Origin: Clostridiaceae bacterium
GTDB lineage: Bacteria > Bacillota > Clostridia > UBA1212 > DUPL01
Assembly: GCA_012838385.1 (NCBI GenBank)
Contig: DUPL01000121.1
Location: 1 to 64,000, forward strand
Direction of reading: 5' to 3'
Length of the DNA: 64,000 nt
Part shown: positions 1 to 8,391 of the stretch, piece by piece
How positions within the stretch are numbered: the first letter of the stretch is position 1
Layout of the letters: each line of letters begins with the position of its first letter
Program-made: the position numbers and the translations under genes
The notes under the pieces: generated by a model
What the model saw: only the letters and a program-made list of their open reading frames with translations
Database searches by the model: none
Told to the model about the DNA's origin: nothing

Positions 1-825
1 GAAAGCAACAATCTTTCCAACCTCTGAAACACCTGCATTTACTCTAAAGGCTCCCAACAATATTACTCCCACAAGACCGCCCTGAAGGAGAAAGTTCATG
101 GCAGGCTTTATTGTATTGAGAACCATGTTTGCCTTGTTCTCATCATTCATTACCTTTTTATTCACCTTGTCAAACCTATCTTTTTCATAATCCGACTTGG
201 ATAATGCTTTAATAACGCGTACACCGGTAATGTTTTCTCTAAGAACCCTTATCATATCCTCCGTGGATTCCTGCACAGTTCTAAACAGAGGAATGCCCTT
301 GGAAGACACTGTGTATGTAATAAAAACTAGAAATACAAGTACAACCACCAATACAAGGGTAAGAACCGGATCAAGAGTTAACGTGACCAAAAGGCCCCCT
401 ATTAATAAAATTGGAGCCCTTATGCCAATTCTCTGCATCATTCCCACCATTCGATGCACGTTGTATGTATCCGATGTCATTCTGGATATCAATGATGGAA
501 TGGTGAACTTATCCACATAATCATTTGAAAGATACATGATTTTAGTAAAAAGATCATGCCTGATTCTTTGGGTTGTGTACCTTGCCACCAAGGAAGCCAT
601 TCTGTTGGCTATAATATTTGTAAGCATGGCAATAATGGAGCAGACTACCATAAGACCGCCCCAGGCAAGTATTTCCTTAAGATTCTCTTTAGCTATTACA
701 TTATCTATTATATATGCCAATATCCATGGCAGTAACAAATCCATTATGGTTCCAGTAAATTTGATTAGAAACCCAATCGACATTCTGAAATAATATGGTT
801 TTAAATATCTAAAAACAGTGCGCAT
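1..825 (-). CDS. ABC exporter, membrane-domain half (truncated by window edge)
   Basis: The minus strand reads 275 codons from an ATG at 825 (AAGGCGAG just upstream) to the window edge without a stop. The protein has several hydrophobic segments (around residues 15-40, 55-75, 135-175, 245-265) and the type I exporter signatures LLPWILAYIIDNVI near residue 31, FDKVNKK-like coupling-helix text and LRENITGVRVIKAL near residue 195. This is the fused TMD-NBD subunit of a half-size exporter; the nucleotide-binding domain lies beyond the left edge. It is last in the minus-strand run that contains polysaccharide genes, so export of a lipid-linked or surface product is possible, but substrate cannot be read from the sequence. 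Confidence 0.85.
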   Translation of the reverse strand, partial: MRTVFRYLKPYYFRMSIGFLIKFTGTIMDLLLPWILAYIIDNVIAKENLKEILAWGGLMVVCSIIAMLTNIIANRMASLVARYTTQRIRHDLFTKIMYLSNDYVDKFTIPSLISRMTSDTYNVHRMVGMMQRIGIRAPILLIGGLLVTLTLDPVLTLVLVVVLVFLVFITYTVSSKGIPLFRTVQESTEDMIRVLRENITGVRVIKALSKSDYEKDRFDKVNKKVMNDENKANMVLNTIKPAMNFLLQGGLVGVILLGAFRVNAGVSEVGKIVAF

Positions 826-873
826 ATCATCTCGCCTTCAAAGTGAAGACCCTCAAAAATCACCGCCCTTTCC

Positions 874-1998
874 CTATTTTCTCCAAACAAACTCATTTAT
901 TATCTTTGAATAACCCTGTATTATCTTTACTACCTTGATGGAAACATTGTCATCTTCGTAATCCAACGGCTCTGAGAAAACATCTCCATTTTCCCAAATC
1001 CCCCTTACAAGTTCAATGGACTGAAGGACATCCCTTTCAGTTATTCCACCAATTACAATGCTTCCCTTGTCGACAACCTCAGGTCTTTCAGTTGAAGTCC
1101 TTATAAGTACTGCAGGGAACTTAAGCATCGAAGATTCTTCCGACAGTGTTCCACTGTCGGAAAGGACACAGAAAGACTCCTTCTGAAGCTTGTTGTAATC
1201 AAAGAATCCAAAAGGTCTTAGCTGCTTGACCAATGGATGGAACTTGAATTCCCTTTTCTCGATCATCTTCTGACTTCTTGGGTGAATGGAATAAACAACA
1301 GGCATGTTATAAGTTTCCGCCACCTCGTTTATTGCATTCATCAGCGAGAAAAAGTGTTCCTCATTATCTATATTCTCTTCCCTGTGGGCAGATATCACGA
1401 AATATCTATTTTTCTCCAAAGATAACTCCTCAAGAACATTGCTTTTTTCAATCTTCTCCATATTCTTGACAATTACTTCTTTCATGGGCGAGCCGGTTAC
1501 AAAAATATGCTCTTTTCTTATGCCCTCACTCAAAAGATACCTTCTGCTGTGCTCAGTATACGGAAGATTAATATCACTTATATGGTCTACAATCTTCCTG
1601 TTTATTTCCTCAGGAACATTCTGGTCGAAACAGCGATTTCCCGCCTCCATGTGGAAAATGGGTATCTTGAGCCTCTTTGCCGGAATTGCACTTAAAGCAG
1701 AATTGGTGTCTCCAAGTATCAATAGCGCCTCAGGCCTTTCCTTTTCAAGAACTTCATACGCCTTTGCTACAATATTGCCTATGGTTTCACCCAGATTACT
1801 GCCTGCAGCATTTAGATAATAGTCAGGCTCTCTTAATCCAAGATCTTCAAAAAACACCTGGTTCAAAGTATAATCCCAGTTCTGGCCCGTGTGTACAAGT
1901 ATGTGATTGAAATATTTGTCACAAGCCTTTATACATTCCGACAACCTAATAATCTCCGGTCTTGTTCCAATAATAGTCATTACCTTCAGCTTTTCCAT
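874..1998 (-). CDS. capG: UDP-GlcNAc 2-epimerase-like enzyme, CapG/FnlC type
   Basis: A 374-residue non-hydrolysing UDP-sugar 2-epimerase. Visible family motifs are GTRPEIIRLS near the N-terminus, HTGQN, GDTNS, HMEAGNRCFD, the EEINRKIVDHISD helix and SDSGTLSEESS near residue 295. The EAGNRCFD version, rather than EAGLRT of WecB, is what CapG/WbjD/FnlC proteins carry; these make UDP-N-acetyl-L-fucosamine by C2 epimerisation in the last step of the CapE-CapF-CapG pathway. The start at 1998 is chosen because GTAGGAGAGAG lies just upstream; a longer frame would overlap the previous gene. It follows the CapF-like gene by 10 bp, which supports a common operon and pathway. Exact substrate is inferred from context. 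Confidence 0.85.
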   Translation of the reverse strand: MEKLKVMTIIGTRPEIIRLSECIKACDKYFNHILVHTGQNWDYTLNQVFFEDLGLREPDYYLNAAGSNLGETIGNIVAKAYEVLEKERPEALLILGDTNSALSAIPAKRLKIPIFHMEAGNRCFDQNVPEEINRKIVDHISDINLPYTEHSRRYLLSEGIRKEHIFVTGSPMKEVIVKNMEKIEKSNVLEELSLEKNRYFVISAHREENIDNEEHFFSLMNAINEVAETYNMPVVYSIHPRSQKMIEKREFKFHPLVKQLRPFGFFDYNKLQKESFCVLSDSGTLSEESSMLKFPAVLIRTSTERPEVVDKGSIVIGGITERDVLQSIELVRGIWENGDVFSEPLDYEDDNVSIKVVKIIQGYSKIINEFVWRK

Positions 1999-2008
1999 AT
2001 TCTCTCTC

Positions 2009-3124
2009 CTACACCTCTTCATAATATGTATCCGGTCTTTCCGGGTCAAAACACTCATTCGCCCACATTATAGTTACCAGATCCGTCTGTCCCACGTTCT
2101 CAATTGAATGGGTGTATCCTGGTGGTATGTCTACAACTCTTAGCTCCTTGTCCGACACACGCACCTCGATAATATCCTTTTCCCCAATTTTTCTGAACCT
2201 GATTACTGCCTCTCCGCTGACAACCAGAAATTTCTCATTCTTGGTGTGATGCCAGTGATTTCCCTTTACAATGCCTGGTTTTGATACGTTTACCGACACC
2301 TGTCCTCTTTCAGGCGTTTTAAGGAACTCGGTAAAAGCTCCTCTGTGATCCACATTCATCTTAAGAGGATAACTAAAATCATCTTCCTTGAGATAGCTAA
2401 GATATGTGCTGTAGAGTTTCTTGCACAATTCATCGTCCATGTTGGGAACAAGCAGATTCTTTCTCGACTCCTTGAAGGATTGTATAAGTATTGCAATTTC
2501 ACCCAACGCTCTTGTATATGTTATGGGTACATAACAAAATCCGTCTTCCTTGATATTTGCCCTTCCCTCAATGGCATTTATGAATTCATCCACCACATCG
2601 TCAATGTAGGCAACATTCATGACATAATTAGGATCATTTACAGTTATGGGCAAATCCCTCGCAATATTATGACAGAAGGTTGCAATAACGCTGTTGTAGT
2701 TGGGTCTGCAGCACTTTCCAAACAAGTTTGGAAGCCTGTACACAAAAACTTCTGCGTTGTTTCTTCTGCCATAATCAAAAATGACCTGTTCCGCATTTCT
2801 CTTGCTTGTTCCATAAGGATTGTCCTTTTCAGCGTGAATGGATGACGAGAAGATTATGCTTGTCCTTTTATCACGCTTCTCAAGCATATCAATTATCTGG
2901 CTTGTAAAGCCGTGATTGCCTGTTTCAAACTCCTTATCCTCCTTGGGTCTGTTCACGCCTGCCAAATGAACGAGAAAGTCAGCCTGCATGATAAATTCTT
3001 CAAGCAAGCTTTCTTCCGTATCCACATCATATTCCATAACTTCATACTTTTCACTGTTTTTCAGAGAAAGACACAAATTCTTTCCAACGAAACCTTTTGC
3101 TCCAGTAACCAGAATCTTCTTCAA
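2009..3124 (-). CDS. capF: CapF-like bifunctional reductase/cupin of UDP-L-FucNAc synthesis
   Basis: A 371-residue protein starting at TTG with AAGGTGG seven bases upstream. Residues 1-245 are an SDR-fold nucleotide-sugar domain with the NADP-binding glycine motif GAKGFVGKN, a serine run SSSIHA and the catalytic YGTSK. Residues 260-371 are a cupin with HWHHTKNEKFLVVSG and an EVR..DKELRVVDIPPGYTHSIEN barrel strand. This two-domain order is specific to CapF/FnlB/WbjC, which epimerises at C3 and reduces C4 in UDP-L-FucNAc formation. It lies between the glycosyltransferase and capG. The partner dehydratase CapE is not seen in this window. Confidence 0.88.
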   Translation of the reverse strand: MKKILVTGAKGFVGKNLCLSLKNSEKYEVMEYDVDTEESLLEEFIMQADFLVHLAGVNRPKEDKEFETGNHGFTSQIIDMLEKRDKRTSIIFSSSIHAEKDNPYGTSKRNAEQVIFDYGRRNNAEVFVYRLPNLFGKCCRPNYNSVIATFCHNIARDLPITVNDPNYVMNVAYIDDVVDEFINAIEGRANIKEDGFCYVPITYTRALGEIAILIQSFKESRKNLLVPNMDDELCKKLYSTYLSYLKEDDFSYPLKMNVDHRGAFTEFLKTPERGQVSVNVSKPGIVKGNHWHHTKNEKFLVVSGEAVIRFRKIGEKDIIEVRVSDKELRVVDIPPGYTHSIENVGQTDLVTIMWANECFDPERPDTYYEEV

Positions 3125-3161
3125 AAAACCGCCACCTTTTCCAAAACACTACTTAAATATA

Positions 3162-4385
3162 TTAACGCAGCGATTCCTGCAAGTCAACAAATATGTCAAA
3201 AAGACTGTCAAAAAAACTGTCTTTTGTAAAATTATCAAGATAATATTTTCTTCCGTTATGACCTTTTTCCTTGTATGTTTCAAAATCCAACATGATTTGA
3301 GCCATGATGGAAGCCAGTCCTTCATGATCGCTTCCTCTTACACACAAACCACAGTCTGCCTCATTTATAACTTCCATGGCAGCCCCATCTATTGCTCCTG
3401 CAATGGGTTTGCCCACACTTAAATAACTCTGGGCCTTGCCAGGCAGTGTCATGCTTATGAAATCTCCGCCACGCATTGTCAGGAGAAAGCAATCCGCCAT
3501 TTCGTAAAACCTCTTCATTTCAGAAAGAGGGTGTCTTCCATGGAAAACCACTTGATTAACAACATCAAGTTCTTTTGTGAGATTTTTGCAGTTCTCTAGA
3601 TTTATCCCATCCCCAACAATATGGACCTTGTATTCCTTTCCATTGTTCAAATTATTATCTTCAATATGTTTTACCGCTTTAATAATGCACTCAATATCCT
3701 GTACGGAACCTATATTGCCTGCAAATAAAAAATCAACAACTCCGTTTTCAAGATATTTTCCTGCAATATTTTCGTACAAATCCTCCGCATACTGAGGCAG
3801 ATAAACAATCCTTTCATCATCCACTCCGATTACTTTGGTCAGATACTCCCTAAAAGGCTTTGATGATATAAGTATCAGATCACATTTTCTGTACAGTTTC
3901 TTACTCAAAGCCATGGCACATCTGAAAAAAAGAGAACTCTCTTTAATATCCCAGGCTTTCAAAACTTCGGGCCATATATCCATGCAGTAAAGAACCACAG
4001 GTTTTTTTATTCTCTTTCCCAGCGACAGGGCAGGTATGGCCTGCAGTATGGGGGTAATCTGATTTACGAATATTACATCACAGGATGGTTTCCTGCAAAG
4101 CTTTGTATGAATAAAACCATTGAATGCAAAAGACGAGTACGTAAGAATTCTGAAAAAAGCGCCTGTTCTTCTTGAAACGGTAGATACTCTGACAACCTTT
4201 GCTCCATCAACTGTTTCTTTTCTCCTTCTAAAAAACCTGTACTCTTTCCTTACAGTACCGGTCTCGTAATCAGGAAGGCCTGCCAGTGTGGTTACATTGT
4301 GACCTCTTTGAACGAACTCCCTTACCATATCGTTAACCTTGAAGTTGTCCGGGTAATAGTATTCAGAAACCACATAAATGTCCAT
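3162..4385 (-). CDS. Glycosyltransferase family 4, WbuB-like
   Basis: A 407-residue GT-B glycosyltransferase. The N-terminal half carries YYYPDNFKVNDMVREF and GLPDYETG, typical of WbuB-type GT4 enzymes; the C-terminal half has FLFAGNIGSVQDIE, VHIVGDG, VVFHGRHP and the donor-site stretch LPGKAQSYLSVGKPI. WbuB-type enzymes transfer FucNAc-like residues onto lipid-linked acceptors at the cytoplasmic face. The start codon directly abuts the stop of the sugar-phosphate transferase gene (TAG then ATG), so the two are probably translated together. Placement beside capF and capG makes an L-FucNAc donor likely, by inference only. Confidence 0.85.
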   Translation of the reverse strand: MDIYVVSEYYYPDNFKVNDMVREFVQRGHNVTTLAGLPDYETGTVRKEYRFFRRRKETVDGAKVVRVSTVSRRTGAFFRILTYSSFAFNGFIHTKLCRKPSCDVIFVNQITPILQAIPALSLGKRIKKPVVLYCMDIWPEVLKAWDIKESSLFFRCAMALSKKLYRKCDLILISSKPFREYLTKVIGVDDERIVYLPQYAEDLYENIAGKYLENGVVDFLFAGNIGSVQDIECIIKAVKHIEDNNLNNGKEYKVHIVGDGINLENCKNLTKELDVVNQVVFHGRHPLSEMKRFYEMADCFLLTMRGGDFISMTLPGKAQSYLSVGKPIAGAIDGAAMEVINEADCGLCVRGSDHEGLASIMAQIMLDFETYKEKGHNGRKYYLDNFTKDSFFDSLFDIFVDLQESLR

Positions 4386-5753
4386 CTACCGTTTCTCATC
4401 TCCTTTGTTGAATCCTTCAGTACTCTCGGGTTTAAATAGTATCTTTATCGTAGTCAGCATAAGCTTCAGGTCCAGAAGAAGCGAATAGTTCTCAATGTAA
4501 ATCAGGTCAAGTCTCAGTTTGTCATATGGGCTTGTATTGTACTTGCCAAGAACCTGGGCATATCCTGTAAGTCCGCCCTTTACCTTCAGTCTGTATCTGA
4601 ACTCTGGAATCTGCTCGCTGTACATATCCACATGTTCAACCCTCTCCGGCCTTGGCCCCACAACACTCATGTCTCCTTTCAGGATATTGAAAAGCTGCGG
4701 AAGCTCGTCCATGCGAATCTTTCTTATAACCTTTCCAACTGGTGTAATCCTGGGGTCGTTGTCTTCGGCCGGTATTACCTCTCCATCTTTTTCTGCATCC
4801 ACAATCATACTCCTGAACTTCAGTATGTTGAACACCTTTCCATCTTTGGTATATCTTTTTTGTTTGAAAAGAACAGGGCCCTTGTCATGCAATTTTATCG
4901 CAGCAGCAATAACTATCATGACAGGTGAAAACAGTATGATCAGTACAAGGGATAAAATCATGTCCATCAGTCTTTTAATTATCCTCTGCCCTATTGTCAG
5001 GCCTTTGTTGCTGCAGTAATATATGGGAGAATCGAAAAGCTCCAATCGTGACGCTCCTCTTATCATCAAATCTGACAACTTTGGAGATATATATACGCTT
5101 ATCCCTTTTTCAAAGCAGTACTTAAGTATGTTCTCCCTCAAAGGTTCTTTTTCACTGGCAAGAGCAACCACACCGCATTCATCCAAGGCCTTCTTAACTG
5201 CCTCAAAATCTTCATCGGAGCTTAATACCACTTTTAAGTTGAACTTGTCCTTCCTCATATTGAGTTTGTCCTCAACCTCTATCAGGTCAAAAGGGTTGTC
5301 GTATATTAGAGCAATGTCCCTTGGGGGATACATTTTCTTGTACACTGCATCCGCAATGTACGCCCATACAATAATTATAACTATATCCGCCAGAGTAAGA
5401 ATAACAATGGGCAGTGCTTTTGAAATTACAAGAGTCCTTTCCATCAAGCTGATTTGCAGATACGTAATAGCATTTACAAACAAAATGGAGATTATCTGTG
5501 AATTAATCACATCAAGTCTTTTGAGCTGCCCTATTTGATAGCCACCGTACAAGCTTGTAAAGGTATACAGAAGTATTGCATACACGCCTAGTACGGTAAA
5601 GTTTCCACCAAAAGGAAATGGTATGGACAGCTTTTCTGAAAACCATGCAAAACCGTATGCAAGGGTAAGAAGGGTCAGGTTTACTAATGTAAACAAACCC
5701 TCCACAACACCGTACATGTTGTCCATATGCTTTTGGCCATTTCCTTTTTTCAT
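4386..5753 (-). CDS. Polyprenyl-phosphate sugar-1-phosphate transferase
   Basis: A 455-residue membrane enzyme with about five N-terminal hydrophobic helices (residues 15-135), a central nucleotide-binding-like region (150-235), and a C-terminal bacterial sugar transferase domain. That domain shows KRLMDMILSLVLIILFSP, the acidic DELPQL pair and GPRP, and a GLTGYAQV segment. Such WbaP/WcaJ-type enzymes start glycan synthesis by moving a hexose-1-phosphate from UDP-sugar to undecaprenyl phosphate. AGGGGATAGT precedes the ATG. It is the first polysaccharide gene in this run, one base from the preceding phosphodiesterase gene, which suggests cotranscription with housekeeping genes upstream. Confidence 0.9.
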   Translation of the reverse strand: MKKGNGQKHMDNMYGVVEGLFTLVNLTLLTLAYGFAWFSEKLSIPFPFGGNFTVLGVYAILLYTFTSLYGGYQIGQLKRLDVINSQIISILFVNAITYLQISLMERTLVISKALPIVILTLADIVIIIVWAYIADAVYKKMYPPRDIALIYDNPFDLIEVEDKLNMRKDKFNLKVVLSSDEDFEAVKKALDECGVVALASEKEPLRENILKYCFEKGISVYISPKLSDLMIRGASRLELFDSPIYYCSNKGLTIGQRIIKRLMDMILSLVLIILFSPVMIVIAAAIKLHDKGPVLFKQKRYTKDGKVFNILKFRSMIVDAEKDGEVIPAEDNDPRITPVGKVIRKIRMDELPQLFNILKGDMSVVGPRPERVEHVDMYSEQIPEFRYRLKVKGGLTGYAQVLGKYNTSPYDKLRLDLIYIENYSLLLDLKLMLTTIKILFKPESTEGFNKGDEKR

Positions 5754-5754
5754 A

Positions 5755-6489
5755 CTATCCCCTACCCAGCGCTTTCAAAACCCTGTCGGGCACATTGGTA
5801 ATTATACCCGTAGGTTCCATCTCTATTGCTTTCTGTATGTCTTCAGGACTGTCAACAGTCCACACATTACATCCTATTCCATGTCTCTTGCACTCATCCA
5901 CTATAGCCTTGTTCACACAAGATAATGCCGGATGAATGAAGTCTGCATTGTTTGTCCTAACCATTGCCACCGTCTCTTCAGGACTTAAAACATGTCCATA
6001 CAGTAGAGAGGTTTTAAGTTTTGGGAACAACTCCTTCAGTTCTTTGAGAATATTGTGATCGAAGCTTGAAATCATGGATTTCTCAAGACACTTGTATGAG
6101 ACTATAGTGTCATAAAGGATTGTGAAAGCCTTTTTTCTGTCTTGTGGGTTGAAAGGCGTTTTTAACTCAATGTTTATGACATCCATATCCTTCACAGTCT
6201 CCATAAACTCCTCCAACAGAGGAATTTTCGTTCCCTCATATTCTTTCCCAAACTTTGTTCCGTAATCAAAACGGTTTAAATATTCATATGTATTTTCCGA
6301 GATCTTTCCTGTGCCTGTTGAGGTTCTTGCAATCTCATCATCGTGACAAACCACATATCTGTAATCATTAGTCAGATGAATATCGTTCTCAACACCGTCC
6401 GCCTTCATTCTGACTGCCAGTTCAAAAGCAGGCAATGTATTTTCAGGCGCATATGCGGAAGCTCCCCTGTGTGCCTGTACCTGTATCAT
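5755..6489 (-). CDS. ugpQ: Glycerophosphodiester phosphodiesterase
   Basis: A 244-residue GDPD-family TIM barrel. It begins QAHRGASAYAPENT with the catalytic HRG, followed by ADGVENDIHLTND with metal-binding Glu/Asp and CHDDEIARTS with the second catalytic His. ISSFD and CNVWTVDSPEDI are also conserved. These enzymes hydrolyse glycerophosphodiesters to glycerol-3-phosphate and an alcohol. No signal peptide is visible, so it is cytoplasmic. The start overlaps a GGAGGAC site at the end of the upstream U32 gene (3-bp gap). Its position between trhP and the sugar transferase looks like operon filler; a direct role in the glycan pathway is not evident. Confidence 0.92.
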   Translation of the reverse strand: MIQVQAHRGASAYAPENTLPAFELAVRMKADGVENDIHLTNDYRYVVCHDDEIARTSTGTGKISENTYEYLNRFDYGTKFGKEYEGTKIPLLEEFMETVKDMDVINIELKTPFNPQDRKKAFTILYDTIVSYKCLEKSMISSFDHNILKELKELFPKLKTSLLYGHVLSPEETVAMVRTNNADFIHPALSCVNKAIVDECKRHGIGCNVWTVDSPEDIQKAIEMEPTGIITNVPDRVLKALGRG

Positions 6490-6492
6490 AGA

Positions 6493-7752
6493 TTAGTCCT
6501 CCTGTGCTTTTCTCTTTCTTATTACACTACCCGGTGCAACAAAAATTGGCACCCTTAATCTTGTCACCATCATGGCCTTTGCAGCCCTGTCAATTGCGTT
6601 ATCTTCCTCATCATACATTTCATTTATTGTTACCTTAAAAACTCCGTCTCCAGGAGCTACAAATTCCAACGTATCTCCCCTGTTAAAATCTCCCCTTAAA
6701 TAAAACATGATTTCGTACATATTATCGGCTATTTTATCACACTTTTCAATAGTTCCAATAAATTGTGTGTCACGAATATATGAGGCGCTGGCATAAATCT
6801 GGCTGCCCCTCTCTCCCAGATAGAATCCGGTGGAGTAATTCCTGTGACTTACACTGGAGAGTTCCCCAAGAAGCTCCTTGTGAAGTTCCACATTATTCTT
6901 GTAACCAGTAGGATTCTTGTAATATTCGTCAATCGCAATCCTGTAAGCCCTTACAACCACAGCGGTATAAAATTCACTTTTCATCCTTCCCTCAATCTTA
7001 AGAGAAGATATTCCACTTTCTATCATCTTGTCTATATGCTCAACCATGCACAAATCCTTTGAGTTGAATATGAAGGTTCCATGCTCAGTTTCCTCAACAG
7101 GCATATACTCCCCAGGTCTTTTTTCTTCAACCAGACTGTACTTCCAACGGCAAGGCTGGGCGCAGTCTCCCCTGTTTGAAGGCCTGTCCGCAAGGAAGTC
7201 GCTAATCAAACATCTTCCAGAGTAAGCCATGCACATGCTTCCATGAACAAATGCTTCTAGTTCGCAGTCAATGCCGTCCTTTAACAGAGTTGAGTTTATC
7301 TTCCCAATCTCTGATAACGACAGCTCCCTTGCCAGATTTACTCTTGTCGCCCCATTCTTTGCCCAAAACTTTATGGTCTGAGAATTAAGATTGTTTGCCT
7401 GCGTGCTTACATGTATATCAAGTTCCGGTATTTCTTCTCTTACCAGATTGAAAAAACCAATATCACTGATTATGACGGCATGTACTCCAACTCCATGCAG
7501 CTTTCTTACATAATTCAGCATCTGTGACATATCGTCATCTCTTGGTAGTATATTTACCGTCACATATATTTTCTTATTCAACCTGTTTGCAATTTCCACC
7601 GCTTCCTTCATTTCTTCCAAAGTGAAGTTGTCGGCTTTTGCTCTTAAACCAAACTGGCTGCCACCAAGGTAGCAAGCATCAGCACCAAACAAAAATGCCG
7701 TTTTCAGTTTTGTCATATTGCCTGCAGGAGCAAGCAATTCAACTTTTTCCAT
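6493..7752 (-). CDS. trhP: U32 protein, tRNA U34 hydroxylation factor TrhP-like
   Basis: A 419-residue U32-family protein beginning VELLAPAGNMTKLKTAF, with the family signature ELEAFVHGSMCMAYSGRC at about residue 168 and four-cysteine pattern continuing DCAQPCRW. B. subtilis TrhP1/TrhP2 (YrrN/YrrO) work in prephenate-dependent 5-hydroxylation of U34 in tRNA, and U32 proteins of this branch hold an Fe-S cluster. The preceding gene is the matching methyltransferase TrmR and the one before is MltG, the same order as yrrL-yrrM-yrrN-yrrO. A good Shine-Dalgarno (GAAGGAG) supports the ATG. Peptidase function is not implied for this branch. Confidence 0.87.
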   Translation of the reverse strand: MEKVELLAPAGNMTKLKTAFLFGADACYLGGSQFGLRAKADNFTLEEMKEAVEIANRLNKKIYVTVNILPRDDDMSQMLNYVRKLHGVGVHAVIISDIGFFNLVREEIPELDIHVSTQANNLNSQTIKFWAKNGATRVNLARELSLSEIGKINSTLLKDGIDCELEAFVHGSMCMAYSGRCLISDFLADRPSNRGDCAQPCRWKYSLVEEKRPGEYMPVEETEHGTFIFNSKDLCMVEHIDKMIESGISSLKIEGRMKSEFYTAVVVRAYRIAIDEYYKNPTGYKNNVELHKELLGELSSVSHRNYSTGFYLGERGSQIYASASYIRDTQFIGTIEKCDKIADNMYEIMFYLRGDFNRGDTLEFVAPGDGVFKVTINEMYDEEDNAIDRAAKAMMVTRLRVPIFVAPGSVIRKRKAQED

Positions 7753-7764
7753 CTTTATCTCCTT

Positions 7765-8391
7765 CTATTTAATCCTTGTAGATATTGCTATTCCATCCCC
7801 TGTTTCCAAAATGCTTGTAACAAATCTGTCATCTGATGTAAGTCTCTCCAGAAAACTGCGCAGATTTGCCACAATAGTTCTATGTTTTCTATCAACAAAC
7901 TTTGGTTCGTCATATATTTTTCCATGGTAGGATATGTTGTCACAAAGCAAAACCCCGCCAACCTTCAGCAGCCTCAGAATATCATCATACACGTCTATAT
8001 ACCTGCTTTTTGCTCCATCTAGGAAAATCATGTCGTACTTTATGTCAAGGCATGCAAACACATCCTGCATGTCGCCCGCAATTACATGAATCCTTTCTTC
8101 CAGGTTTGCCCGCTTAATATTCTCTCTAGCAACAACCACTAGGTCAGGATCAATCTCAACAGTGTCGATAATACAGTCCGAGCTGGATGCCTCTGCCATA
8201 AGGATGGAAGAGTATCCAATGGCAGTGCCTGCCTCAAGTATCCTGCCAGGCTTCATCATGTGAACAATAACCTTGAGAAGGCTTGCCATATCCTCCCTTA
8301 CTATGGGTATGTGATTTTTTACTGCCTCATCATATATCTTATTCAAACAGTCTGATCTGTCTGTTATCAATCCAATCAAATAATCGTTCAT
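7765..8391 (-). CDS. trmR: tRNA 5-hydroxyuridine O-methyltransferase TrmR-like
   Basis: A 208-residue SAM-dependent O-methyltransferase of the class with LEAGTAIGYSSILMAE (motif I, residues 57-72), TVEIDPDLV, FLDGAKSRYIDVYD and LLCDNISYHG. In B. subtilis the orthologue YrrM/TrmR methylates ho5U34 to mo5U34 in tRNA; placement between mltG and trhP supports that role over a catechol methyltransferase. Its ATG overlaps the TGA of mltG (TGATG), so translation is probably coupled. Confidence 0.88.
   Translation of the reverse strand: MNDYLIGLITDRSDCLNKIYDEAVKNHIPIVREDMASLLKVIVHMMKPGRILEAGTAIGYSSILMAEASSSDCIIDTVEIDPDLVVVARENIKRANLEERIHVIAGDMQDVFACLDIKYDMIFLDGAKSRYIDVYDDILRLLKVGGVLLCDNISYHGKIYDEPKFVDRKHRTIVANLRSFLERLTSDDRFVTSILETGDGIAISTRIK

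Noticed and set aside
197-793. Open frames on the plus strand over the left edge
   Set aside because: The minus strand there encodes a clear ABC exporter membrane domain; the plus-strand frames have no start signal or recognisable content.
1998-2058. Longer N-terminus for the CapG-like protein
   Set aside because: It would overlap capF by 50 bp and lacks a ribosome site; GTAGGAGAGAG supports the inner ATG.
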